Origin: Colias croceus
Taxonomy: Eukaryota > Arthropoda > Insecta > Lepidoptera > Pieridae
Length of the DNA: 64,000 nucleotides
Direction: 5' to 3'
NCBI RefSeq assembly: GCF_905220415.1
Contig: NC_059539.1
Coordinates: 930,001-994,000 of the forward strand
Shown here: piece after piece, positions 1-12,500 of the stretch
How positions within the stretch are numbered: the first letter of the stretch is position 1
Layout: each line of letters opens with the position of its first letter
Notes under the pieces: model-generated
Databases searched by the model: none
The model's input: only the letters and a program-made list of their open reading frames with translations
What the model was told of the DNA's origin: nothing
Position numbers and translations under genes: made by a program

Positions 1-2823
1 CAGGACTATACAGCAAAAAATAATTTAATTTGCAATTCTAACAATGTTCCGGACTGCGGACAAGGTTGCAAAATGAGATTTATTGTCGTCCCAATGTACC
101 ATTCACTTGACCGAAGTTTGAAAACTTTTGGAATTATTGTTAAATTTTCGATTTCGAATGTCGATACTGACTGATGTAAATGCATATACGCTGCGAAACC
201 GTAAATGACACATATTTCCTTTTCGAAGGCCATTCTGGTAACAATGTTGCCACATTTATCAGTTTCGCTAACCTTAACAAAAAATTCTAATCTATACTCT
301 AAGTGCTTTATATTCATAAAATTATATACAAACTAAAGAGGGAATAATTTACACTTACAATGTAATAAAATAATGATTCGCTTTTGAATAAGGAAGAACA
401 TTGAGGTTAACATAATAATTAGTTGCCATATTTTAACGTAAAATAATAAGAGCACAAGCAGATTATCTATGGAAGCAAATTATAGATAATTAACATATTT
501 AAAACATAAAATACATTTGTATGTTGATACAATTTATCGAACAAAATATTTAAATAAATTCAATTTAGATGAGCAAATGATAAAATATTATTATGAGACT
601 AGGGTCTACTTTAGTCGTCTTAAATTTTAAATTTAAAAATTAACAATAAATATCCATGCTTTTTAAAAATAGTTCTAATTTTTCCCGTTAATAGTACATA
701 GTTAATAATACATTTAAACTATGTGTATTTCCTTCACTAATAAACTGTATATAGCTGCGTTACACTGATTATAATTTTCAACACTTTCTTTCTCTCATTG
801 CGTAAAAACAAAAATGAAAATATAAGGTATAGGTTATCAAAGTTTATTAGTATGAACTATACGCATTATTTAATGTAAGTGCTTAAAATTATAAAAACAA
901 TAATGATTAAAAATTCAACACCACTTGTGGCGATGGCACGGCAAATCAGCTACAAAAAAATGACAATCACGCCATAAAAGGTACAATTTCAAATCACACT
1001 TGATTATGATTAATTCGAACATTCAAGGGCAGATAGCATGAATTGACACGTTTCTATACAAAAGTTTTACAGCCGTGGGACCATTAAAAAATAATTATAA
1101 TAAATTTGCATAAGGACGTATGTATGTAAATGAGACCCTATTGGAATTTGGAATGTATACAACATTATAATAATAATTCGTTTAACATAAATACTATAAA
1201 ATAAAATCCTTATGAACTATATGTCAGCTTATTCTAAGGACTGAAATTTTTTTTAATTAAAGGCCAACCTGTATACTTTTTAAAATGATATTTTAGTATG
1301 CCATAAGAGGAATTGTTTTGACTTCTGTGAACTTATGCGAACAAAGCTAGCAGATAAAATATAATATCAAATCTTCTTCATAGTTTAAACAGATTAAATG
1401 GGGAGAGTTATAGAGAAAATTAGAAAAGTTATATAAAGGTAATACAAAAGGGTCACGCACACAAAAATTTACCCTATTTGCATTAATGATTACGGAGTGA
1501 CGCGCTATTTATTATCTTAACAAAGGCCTATGGATAAGACATCATGTGTTTGTATGCTACTCTAGAGGGCGTAGATCACTGGAATCGTGTACATGTATGT
1601 ATAAATCTTTATTATCGATGCTATATATTTATCTATCGAACCAACTTATAAATAACGATAGATATGTTCTAATTCAACATGAACTAAATTACGTACGAAC
1701 ACTCATAAGCTGTAACATATCACAAACAAATATCTAATGGAAAATGAAATAATTACCTACGAATAACAATTTATCTATCTACTGCATTTGTCAACCTTTA
1801 ACAAAGTGATATAGTTATTTTATACGTCACTAAGTACTTTAATGTAGACGCAAAGAATGACGTAAAGACCTCTCTTGTATAGTCAGAGCCATTAAGAATC
1901 GATTTGAAAATGTTGGCTGGTATAGTTCTATCTCACTCGCAACAATGTCGTGCGCGATAATGTGTAACGTGCAAGCGAGACAAAACCATATAGCCAGCAT
2001 ATGACTAATCTTTCGGTTTCTGCAGTCTTTTTTCGCGTTTCAATTTAGACCTATTTTCATATCAATCGAATTAAGTCTTATTTTGTGAGAGATCGTTAAA
2101 TCTAGAAATAACATTACGTGGTTTATTAACAAGACATTCATAAAGCGACAACAATTGCTTCAAATAGATGTTGATGAAGATTGGTCCAAGATCGTCGACT
2201 TGAATACAAGAATTTCCGCATTATTTGGTCAACATTTTTCAAAATTATGCATTCGATATTAAATAGATCAAAATTCTTATGTCTAAGCAAAGAAAGTCGC
2301 TTCGTTTGGCTTCGCACTGACGTATTGTTCACACTTATATTTACGTTCAAAGTTTGTGTTGTCACGCCAGTGAAATATGCTATTTTTATGGAGGACATAT
2401 TATATTGGAAATCGATGGAACAAACATTCAAAATTCACCCGCAAACCACGCAAGACTTATATTTAAAGTGCTTATGCTACACCTTAAATGCATTATAGCC
2501 TTTTTCTGTTCACGTCCAGTCACGATTGCTTTCACAATTTACTATGTGTAATTTAATACAGTTATTTGCGAAGTTAACTTTCGAAAATATACGCTTCAGA
2601 AGTCTAACAATCTAACTAACTTGAGCACATGATACTAAAATGGAAAAAATTTAAACAGTTATTTCACCACTGTATTCATAACATTTTTGGTGTACCGCAA
2701 GGATCTGTATAAGGTTCACATTTGTTCTTCGTATATGTAAATGACTAATGTGTTGTTATTGTGGGTAGCGCAGTAATTTCACAATGTAGGACGTATGTAC
2801 AGTCACTTTAATCTATTTTCAGG
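1..2823. other. AT-rich DNA downstream of flower
   Basis: This stretch probably holds the 3' UTR of the distal flower isoform, with a candidate minus-strand AATAAA at 2122-2127. A 103-codon open frame on the minus strand (317-6) starts MNIKHLEYRLEFFVKVSE and ends in a stop at 6-8. It has mixed, protein-like composition, but I do not recognise it and see no support for an intron or promoter. I see nothing else of note. Confidence 0.4.
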
Positions 2824-2959
2824 TCAATTGTTGAGAGGGGGTCCTGTGAAACTGAAAGGTTGTTCGTTGGTGACGAGGTTAGCTCGCGGCGCCGTCGTGG
2901 GCTGGAAACCACCGGCCTCTAACGTTGCCGCTGATGTCCTCATTTCTTCAATAGACGCT
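2824..2959 (-). CDS. fwe: Alternative distal last exon of flower
   Basis: This 136-nt exon is preceded on the minus strand by a good acceptor (TTGCCTTTAG) and joins exon 4913-4803 in the correct phase: AA plus A gives Lys, then ASIEEMRTSAATLEAGG. It ends QPFSFTGPPLNN and a stop at 2824-2826. The fly flower tail KASAEDMRAAA...NAQPFSFTG aligns with it, so it is a true conserved terminus and not chance. With exons 1-4 the isoform totals 579 nt and 192 aa. It lies about 680 bp downstream of the proximal last exon, so the choice between them would be made by alternative splicing and polyadenylation. The opposite strand is also open here, but nothing supports it. Confidence 0.88.
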
Positions 2960-3345
2960 CTAAAGGCAACAGATTTTATTTAAACTAAGCAACAACAAAA
3001 TAAATGCAATCCATAAGTCTATTTATTGCGAAGCATAAATGAAAACTGCTGAAAGGGCCACAATTTATTACCGGTTCTATATTTCTAGCAAGTGCCTTCG
3101 AATAACTAAAAACCGACATCAATGTGCTAGTAGCTTTTACTTGCAATAAAAAAGAAATAGCTTCAAGGAAAACTATAAAGAAGAACATCGACTAAAAACC
3201 AAAATACAATCGTGTAAAAGTAATATTAGTTATTAAAAATAAATCATGCCAAGCAAAATCACCCAAAAACAAGAAAATATCGTGCAAAGCATAGCAGTGG
3301 GGTTATATCAATAAAGGTGGAATGAAGATAAATAAGAAACTTCTC

Positions 3346-3351
3346 TTTATT
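3346..3351 (-). terminator. Probable polyadenylation signal of proximal flower isoform
   Basis: AATAAA on the minus strand (tttatt on plus), about 290 bp after the proximal flower stop codon and upstream of the distal last exon. Its position fits the end of the short isoform. Confidence 0.5.
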
Positions 3352-3640
3352 CATTAAAGTCAAGAATCAAGATTCAGACAACGCGACCTTTCAGAAAAGA
3401 TTATGTAGCCTCGTTATCTCTAAAGTTAATAAATCGAGTGCTATGCGATCCCACTAAGAATAGGATCGATTGACGCCATATTGAGTACATAATAATATGT
3501 GTTAACACCTTCGTATTTGAATTGGAACGCTTCTTCAAACAACGTTTGACAAAGACCATCATTCCTATTCTCAATTAGATCACACTGTACACGATTTATG
3601 ATCCAACCCCCATTCCACCGTGCCCCAAACTCGTATTGCC

Positions 3641-6600
3641 TTAGTTAGGACGCCACACGTCTGGGTCCTCCATGAGCGTGACGCTGTGGTCCTGCGCCGG
3701 CGCGCCCGGGGGCGTGGTGCCGCCCGCCATCGCGGCCATGTCGTCCCGCGAGCCCCTACCCGCACGCAATGTTAGACCGCCCACCGCGGGTAACAATATA
3801 ATTCGGCATTGAGTGTTATTTTTAGCTATTTTTCAATTTATTGGCATTTAAGTGTTCTTTGAGTGTAGTTTTTAGCTAATTCGGTAATCTTTTAATGTAA
3901 TTTTTTGCTAGTTTGACATTATTTTTGTGTAATTTTTACTTACTACTTACTAATTACGTATTCTTCAAGTGTAATTTTTGGCTAATTTGGCATTTTTGAA
4001 GTGTAATTTGGAGCTTATTACAACAATTTTTTTTTGAGAAACATTAAGTTATGTTAGCGTTTCTTGGTTGTGTAATTTAAAATTTTATTACTGAGTTAAG
4101 TTATTGTTATTAGTTTGAACAAATTAAACATTTTTGAAGATTTTCTTGTGAAATTTTGCCTTGTTGAGCGCTTTTTGATTGAGAAATTTCAAATTGTATT
4201 ACTGAGATTTTTAGATGTTTGTGCTATCGGCAGATCCTGACTGTTTGCTTTTTCTTTAAATTCAAGCGTGTATTAAAGTACGAAGTAATATAAAATAACG
4301 TTCTTACAATTTCCATTACATTTGTTGTTTTACTAAGCGAAATTAGGTTCACTGATAGATCCATCGAATTTTATAAAGAACATTTATTCTTAAGACTTTA
4401 CCGTGGAAATTGCTTTACAACCTTTCAATAAATTTTATCAATAAGTAATTAATTTTAATCAGCCTCCATTATATTGTTACCCCACTTTGTCGATGTTAAA
4501 TGATTAGATAGTTAAAACACACAGAAAAAACATCACACAAAAGATGTGTGTCGTAAGTATTAGTTTCACAAACAGATATTTTTTTATTATTTCTTTTAGA
4601 TAAACAACATTAAAGCAAAGCTAACACACTGTTAATGATTCATACCAACAAAACGATTGTGTCTTGAATAATCTTTGAAAAGAAACATTTAACACATACA
4701 TCCTCCAACATAAAATTTACCACAACTGTATAAAGCATTCGACCCATTATGAACCTTATTTCCTAAGCGACAAGTGCTATATTGATGTAACGAATTACTC
4801 ACTTTTTGCCTAGCGCCATCATTCCGTACACGATGCCCGTTGCGAATATAATTCCACTGCCGAACCATGTACTGAGACTCAGGAAACAGAGAAAGAATGG
4901 TGGCAAAGATAATCTGGAAAAGAGAGAATCAGTTTTAACATGGTTTTCATTTTAAAATTTATCAAAGAATGAAGAAGAAATCTTCATTGCCATCTAGCTG
5001 TACACAAACAACTGATATATGTATATACTATATAGTTACTATTAAATAATAATAAGTAAAAGTACATACTTTTTACTTTTTAACCAAAACTAGATTCACT
5101 TTTCGGAATAAAGAGCGAAATTTTATCAGACAATGATGGACACTCGATTGTACTGCGTGCTACTATCTCGTTATCTATTTCAAAACTACCCACATATCGA
5201 AAATTACTTGTTAATGTTTCCATTTACGTTCTATATGATACTGAAGATATTAAAATTCATTTAAAAGTCTACACCTACTCATAAATAAAACAAGCTTTCA
5301 ATTATTGTTATTTACTATCTATCTTTCGGTTTGTCCAGTTAACCCTTATGTATGAACTGTTTTTAATTCGATGGATTAATTTTCTACATAACTACTAGAG
5401 ACATTTAAACTCACATAATATGAAAAATGTCGGGGGCGTCGTCGAGTTCATTTTAAATATAGAAATTCGACTTAAATAAAACATAATATATGAGTCACAT
5501 TATACAATCTAGTGGTTTTCTTGCTTTGTCATTCAAGGTTAAAATATACATTTACTTAATGGACTTTTTAATTCACTTCATTTATCTTATCTCGATAAAC
5601 TATGACAATATTTGTATAACATACTATGTATCCTTAATTCAAGTAATAATTAATGAATTTCAAAATTTACTTAAAAACTGATGCAGTAGCAACTAACAAT
5701 ATATTCTATATTTATAAATTGAAGAATTTATAATCATTATTGAGTATATTTTTTTTTAATAGAGGGAAAGAAAATAATAAAGTGACTATAAAACTAGTTT
5801 TTCGAAATTAGTTGTTCACATACACTTTACGCTATCAAAGCCATAATTTTTTCCATATCCTATTTCACTCATTTCAAGTTTTGTGTTCTTGGCAAAAATA
5901 TATCCTTCTCTAACTCTATGCCTTTTCTAAGTTTCATCAATTTCGGTTCAGTGGTTTAAGCGCGAAAGCGTAACAGAGGTATAAAATTACTTTCGCATTT
6001 AAAACATCAGCGGGACATGGGAATTACCACATTACAATTCAAATTTACTTAAGTATTAATGCTGTATCATCTTATCACGATTATAATATTCTTGTACATA
6101 TCACACGCCGAAAAAAGGAAATTAAAGTAATTGTTAGTTTCTTACTTTTACTCTCATTCTGTCAAAAAATGTCACGAAATACCATCTAAAATTATTTAGA
6201 TACTTTATTTTTTTAATTTCATTGATTTTAATAAATTACCTAAATTAAAATTAGTATTTTCAATTATAAACAAGCTACTGAACAATAAATAACATTATCT
6301 AGATTTTTAACTTTTTATTTCACAGCCTAAAACTGCTCATTTCTTTACTCTAAAATTTATAAAACCATACCTAGTTTTAATAACACTAGCGGTCCGCCCC
6401 CGCTTCGCCCGTGGTACATATTTCGCAATAAAAGGTAGCCTATGTTCTTTCTCAGGGTCTAAAGATTGTCTGTGCCAAATTTCATCAAAATCGGTTGAGA
6501 GGTTTATGCGTGAAAACCATACATACATACATACGTAATTACAAATCTTTCCTCTTTATTATATTAGTATAGAAGTATAAATTAATTCTCACCCAATGTA

Positions 6601-9030
6601 CAAAGCTGCCTTGTTCCAATATGGCCGGCCCTCCATCTTATCGGACAGCACTTGCACATAATCAATGAAGAAGCAGCAGCAAGGCGCCTCACACACAATC
6701 ACTATGAAGCCAGCGAGCATCTGCCATATACCAGCTATGAGGCAGGTCACTTGCAAAACAATGATGCCCGTGCAGTTTATCAGGCCCAGTACTATTGCAA
6801 CTGGAAATTTGAAGGGTTAATTAGTTTTGCTTGCTCAAGTTGAGTAAAAATCAATAAAAAAACATTGCATTTGTCAGGAAATTCATGGAAAAAAAAATTC
6901 TCCATTGTAAAGAACTAAAATTGTTAGTTTCTTATAATCAAGCTATATATTTTACTAGCTTACCGCCCGCGGCTTCGCCCGCTTTGTCTACAACCTAATA
7001 AATTTTATACTAAAACCATCCTCTTGAATCACTCTATCTATTAAAAAAACCGCAACAAAATCCGTTGCGTAGTTTTAAAGATTTAAGCATACAAAGGAAC
7101 ATAGAGACAGAGAAAGCGACTTTGTTTTATACTATGTAGTGATTTATTAATAAATATAATTAAGAAAAACGACAAATGTTGATAAAGATGATAATTTATA
7201 ATATCTTTGCAAACTACTTTGAATAAAAATTAAGGCTCATGTATTGAATGTAACCTACATTAATTAGAAAGAACATATTAAATAGGTATAACTACATGTT
7301 GCATGAAATTAATGTTTCATACTTTCTAAATGTTACCATAATAATTATATGATCAATAGGCATGACGAAAGATTTTGAAATCATCTTCCATAATGTGTGT
7401 ATAAGTTTACTATATAAGAAAAACCCTATATTTCGGTAATATACTTAAATTTAACGAAGATAAAAGCCATTTTTCAAAAAATATTTATTAACTGTGCCAA
7501 AACAGCTCGCAGGTGTCATGGCGTAGGCGTGACGTCACTCTTTAGTAAATACGTAATTATTTGTACGCATTGCGAAGAAAATTAAAGAAATATTTATTTA
7601 ATATGTGTTATAGAAACGAATTTCAAAGTTTATAAGTAGTGTGCAGTATTGCAGTGTGAATCCACATAAAAATAATGCTCAAAAATGTGTTAGTAATTAT
7701 TTCAAGCGAGAAAATAATAAGAAATGATTGTATAAAGTTGGCGCGGAGAACCCCGAAACCACGTATTCGTGAATTCGCAATTATATTTCTGTTCTGAGTC
7801 GATAAAGCATACGTGAAACAATAGAAAATAAATAAAAAGCGTATTCTCAACAAATTCATAACAACAAAATACATCTGACGTGAGTTGTTTACTTAATCGT
7901 GACGTCACGCGTGTTTTAGTCAAAATGGCGAACTGCAGAATTTCAATGTTTTATTTTATTGATAATCTCATTAATCTTAATGTTTTTAAGATTTTTAAGT
8001 CACTATATTTAATTTATTTATTATACATTTTCCCTTAAAAACACTAATACGATCATTTATGGATACTGTCGTCATGCCTATTATTATGTATTATGCAAAC
8101 ACTGTACAGGGAATATACTTTGTTATCTAATAACTAACCTACTAATGAATTTTTTATTTATTACATAAATAATTCTAAATGGACTTATTTCCCCGAGGAT
8201 TTATTACAGACTTGTATTGCTTTTAGACTAGATTTTATATGAAAGAGAGTAAAACTACAGGCTAAAGTTAGTTAATCAATAGTGTTTATAATACAATTAA
8301 TGATATACACACTTGAGTGACTTTAAATGGATTTTACTGATGTGATTAGATTGAATATGCTCGGTGTTGTTTTTATTAATGATTTTGTACTCAATATTTC
8401 CTTTAAATTTTTCATTCATAAAATATCTGATTTTATTTTTACAATATAATTTAAAGTAACAGTGGGTTACTTCACCTACAAATTATTATGATTTACCTCA
8501 CAAATAGGTACATACGCAATTAATTTATAACAACTAAAAGTATAATAATTAACCTTTTGATTGAAACATATGTTATAAGTATAGAAACAGTCAAGATAAT
8601 TCTAGTATGTAGAAACTAATTAGAAGGTATAATAAAATACTATGCAAATAATATCATTTTATAGAGGCGGTCACGATTAAATAAAAAAATAATCAGGTTT
8701 GAATACCTACCAAACTGATAAGATAAAGAAAGTAAATAAAATGAAACATTAACATCGTCATAATAATGTTATTGCATTGTTTAGCATTCAGTCCTTTCAT
8801 TATATAAATATAAATAAAATACGTACTGAAACTGCCAATTGTTCCCAACCCCCGACCAGCGTAACGTAGTGTCCAAGGAACATCATCTTTCTGGACATTG
8901 TCGGCGCCTGGGCGGGCCCATAGCATAGAAATCTTGTTGGCGAAGGACTAAAATAGAAAGAAACGTTGGAAGAATATACATTTCAGGCTTAATATTCATT
9001 TTATTTACATTTATTAACTCCACTTACCAT
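3641..9030 (-). CDS. fwe: Calcium channel flower, isoform with proximal last exon
   Basis: Flower is a small multi-pass membrane protein of synaptic and endocytic vesicles, reported in Drosophila to conduct calcium and to mark cell fitness. Coding exons, in transcript order: 9030-9028 (the ATG alone), 8947-8827, 6800-6593, 4913-4803 and 3755-3641. They sum to 558 nt, giving 185 aa, with GT-AG borders and closing phases. The start reads MSFANKISMLWARP, close to fly MSFAEKITGLLARP. Hydrophobic segments lie near residues 36-58, 60-77 and 112-143, and the conserved GMMALGKK follows. Glu79 in the CEAPCC motif falls at the same position as the fly residue described as needed for conductance. This isoform ends SRDDMAAMAGG...EDPDVWRPN. 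A likely polyadenylation signal for it lies at 3346-3351. The first intron directly follows the start codon, so the first exon is almost wholly 5' UTR. Confidence 0.93.
6383..6574 (-). repeat. SINE-like repeat
   Basis: Starts ACTAGCGGTCCGCCCCCGCT, contains GTGCCAAATTTCATCAAAAT and (CATA)n, and ends at TATTATATTAGTATAGAAG. It is close to the copy at 34672-34856. It lies in flower intron 3. Confidence 0.6.
6954..7142 (-). repeat. SINE-like repeat, CACTACATAGTAT family
   Basis: On the plus strand it begins ACTAGCTTACCGCCCGCGGC and ends TTTTATACTATGTAGTGA. Two relatives lie in reverse orientation at 31794-31981 and 60461-60643. It lies in flower intron 2. Confidence 0.65.
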
Positions 9031-9521
9031 CTTCGAAAAAATCAATCGCCTTGGCACTGCTGTGTCAGCTGTCAAACGCCACAGGACACAGTGACAGAGC
9101 AACACACAGAGCAATTAGCAAAGAAGAAATTTGGCAAAGGCTCATTACACACAGATTGATAAGAATTTATTTTTATGCGTAGGTAAAAATCAGTCATTCA
9201 CATGCCCACGAATACGCAAACCCAGAAGTGTAGTCGACGGTATTTACAGATGTATTTTTTCAGATTTAAATATTTTATTACATTTCTATAGGCTTAGTCC
9301 ACACCCAGCTTAAATTTTTTAATCTGATGAAATGGTGAATTAATTTCTGATCTGTCATTTATGACATGTCTGAATGTGAATTGTGATTGAAGATTGTGTC
9401 GGCTTTGCAAATTATATTCATTTGCCTGGTTAATTTTTAAGTTTTGCAGATAATACTGTAATACTATCACTTTTATTGTTTATCACATTATTAATGTTGC
9501 GAGTGGAATACTAGGAGAAAA
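9031..9521. promoter_or_regulatory. Shared head-to-head promoter region of flower and EDC4
   Basis: Only 491 bp separate the flower start codon (minus strand) from the EDC4 start codon (plus strand), so both 5' UTRs and core promoters must lie here. The segment is AT-rich, with no clear TATA box at a useful distance. The sequence CAGCTGTCAAACG near 9067 is the most GC-rich part. A shared promoter is inferred from the spacing only. Confidence 0.55.
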
Positions 9522-12500
9522 ATGCAACCTACAACAATGCTTCCTAAACTTTCTGACACAACCCAAACTATGTAAGATATCAATTTTAGTTTTATTTTTA
9601 TTCATGATGGTCACAAAACAACTCATTCATAATACAATTTTAATTTCAAATTAAAGCTATGTTACCTCTGATTATTTACGATCTAGAAAACAATTCGTAA
9701 ACTCGTTTCTTTCATAACCTGCTGTTTTTTGACAAGTTGAATAATAATTTTAACTCTCAATTTATATTCGTAGATCATTTTCCGAGGAAGATGATACATG
9801 CAGCGCGGAGGTGTTCGCCACTGACGTTGTGGTCACTTCAAATCTTGGCAATCATAACCATGGGAGTTCCAAAGTCAAGCTTACGAATCTCGTAGATTAC
9901 AACTGGGAGGCTAAGTTTTACCCTGGCCGGTTGATAGACGTACACAATAGTGGAAAATATTTGGCATACTGTATTAAGGGTGAGTGCGATTTTTGTAACT
10001 ATATTTATGACTAGGTTTCCGCCCGCGGCTTCGCCCGCGCAGTCAAAGAAAAACCCGCATAGTTCTCGTTCCCGTGGGATTTCCGGGATCGCATCATTTT
10101 CCAGGGATAAAAAGTAGCCTATGTCCTTTCTCGGGTATCAAAATATCTCCATACCAAATTCCATGAAAATTGGTTCAGTAGTTTAGGCATGATTGAGTAA
10201 CAGACAGACAGACAGAGTTACTTTTGCATTTATAATATTAGTATGGATAATGTCAGTGTGATTATCATCATTAATAAATAAATCAATGAGGCAAATTTAC
10301 ACAATAATATTATAAATAGGCGCAAACATTGTTAAGTAACAAAAATCCCTGTTTCTGGTGTAATTTTGTTCAATATGCCATCTCTTCCACATTTTACTGA
10401 CAGTATAATTTATAATTTTTACACATTTCAGCACCTAGTTCAGTGGATGGTATGGTTAGAGTCGTGTATTTGGAGCCAGGTGTCAATGAGAGATCACTCA
10501 TCAAAGGGATGAAAGGAGAGGTAAATATTTATGATTATTTCTAACAGTATCATCTATATATATAAAAACTAGCGGTCCGCCCCGGCCTCGCCCGTGGTAC
10601 ATATGAAAAATAGATGTTGGCCGATTCTCAGACCTACCCAATATGCTTACCAAATTTCAGAGGAATCGGTCAAGCCGTTTCGGAGGAGTATGTAGACTAA
10701 CATTGTGACACGAGAATTTTATATATAAGATGAAACCCGTTTCGCGTTGTCACGGCATCACGCGTGAACGTGTGGACCGATTTCGATAATTCTTTTTTTA
10801 TTATATTCCTTGAAGCATGAGGAAGGTTCTTATGTAGAGAAAACATAAATAAGTACCACGGGCGAAGCCAGGGCGGACCTCTAGTATTATAATAATATTT
10901 AAAAGGTCAACTATTTTAATTTGAATGAATTTAAAAATACTTTAAAAGAACTTAATCTAATATATAAAAATCAATGCCACTTTTCGTTGTAATTCCATAA
11001 CTCGAGAACGGCTGAACCGATTTCGATAATTCTTTTTTTATTATATTCCTTGAAGTACGAGGATGGTTCTTATGTAGAGAAAACGTTAATATGTACCACG
11101 GGCGAAGCCGGGGCGGACCGCTAGTATATTATTATATTTAGATACCAGCTTTTTTATTTTAATTGTTTTTTCTTTTTTCAAATAGCATGTATATAAGTTT
11201 TTCAATAAATTTCAATGGCCAGTAAGTTAATTTGAAATGTTTTATTTCAGGTACAAGATTTAGCATTTGCATTCATACAGAATCAAGTGCTGCTGGCCTG
11301 TATCGATGAACTGGGGTACATTTACGTCCATGAAATTGAACTAATAGATAATAGACTAAGGTACGCAGATTATAAATGAATTTGTTGGCTGCTTGTTTTT
11401 TAAATGATGATTATGAATTATAGATGGATTTCTTCCTTTCCATTTACCTAGTTATTCTATAAATTTTGAGTGATAATAAAATTTTCAAGTAAAGATATAT
11501 AGCATAAATAAACCTGTTATGTAGAAGTGAGCACTTAGCCTTATTTGAAATATTTTTTTCATAAAAATAAATATGTGACAAAAAATTATTCTAAGAAAAA
11601 GCAACTTCATTGATTCATTATTAAAATTTTCAGATGTACACTAATGGTGGAAATTCAAGAGGACACTGGCATGGGTGGTTCTGCTCATCTCCTTGCGTGG
11701 TGCCCGTATATACCTGACGAAGAGGATGACTCCACAGATGACGATGTTGCTAAGATGCTGCTCACAACACACTCTAATGTTGGTAAGTAGTTCGATAGGT
11801 GTGGTATATACTAGTGGTATTTTTCTAGAAAAATTGCTGTGCATGCATTTTTAAGTTCACACAATTTTCTCTTAATACTTTGGCATTTAACAAACATATT
11901 ATAAAAAATAATATTCAGTCTTTTGTATAAAAATGTATCACATCAACCTGCTTTAATTGCAATGTGAGTGATGTTTATAAAACGTTTTTAATATTATACA
12001 ATGTGTAAAATTAATGTTGAGGCACTCAGGTCTCTCTTTGATTGTTATAACCAATATCCTTATCCTGTCTTAATATATTATACATGCGGAGATGTGTTTT
12101 TTGTTTGTCTTTATTTCCCGTAGCAAAGGAGTGAATATAACCTGGATAAAAAAATATAATAACCTGGAGATAGTCAGTAATCTCTAAAGCTACATTTACC
12201 GCTAATTTTTTTTACCACGCGTGCGAATCCTCGGTTTCAAGCTATAACATAACATTATTCACAGCGCGTATGTGGAACGTGCGCGAAGTATGCGCGCTAG
12301 CCACGCCCACAACGGGGGCTACGCCCTCAGTGGCAGCGAGCACCGCACTAGCTCGGGGTGCAGGGCGTACGGCCGGCTCGCACGCGGCCCCGCTGCGGGC
12401 GGCGGCCTTCTCGCCGGACGGGACTGCGCTGGCGACCGCGGCTGATGATGGCTATGTTATGTTTGCGCAGGTGGGTGGGATACACGGTGTTACACATTAT

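Noticed and set aside
2795..2983. Plus-strand open frame ending SSIDALKATDFI, GC-rich and protein-like
   Set aside because: It is the opposite strand of the flower distal last exon, whose minus-strand reading matches the fly protein and joins in phase.
3580..3765. Minus-strand Arg-rich open frame over the flower proximal last exon
   Set aside because: Wrong frame; the frame that joins exon 4 gives SRDDMAAMAGG and a good stop.
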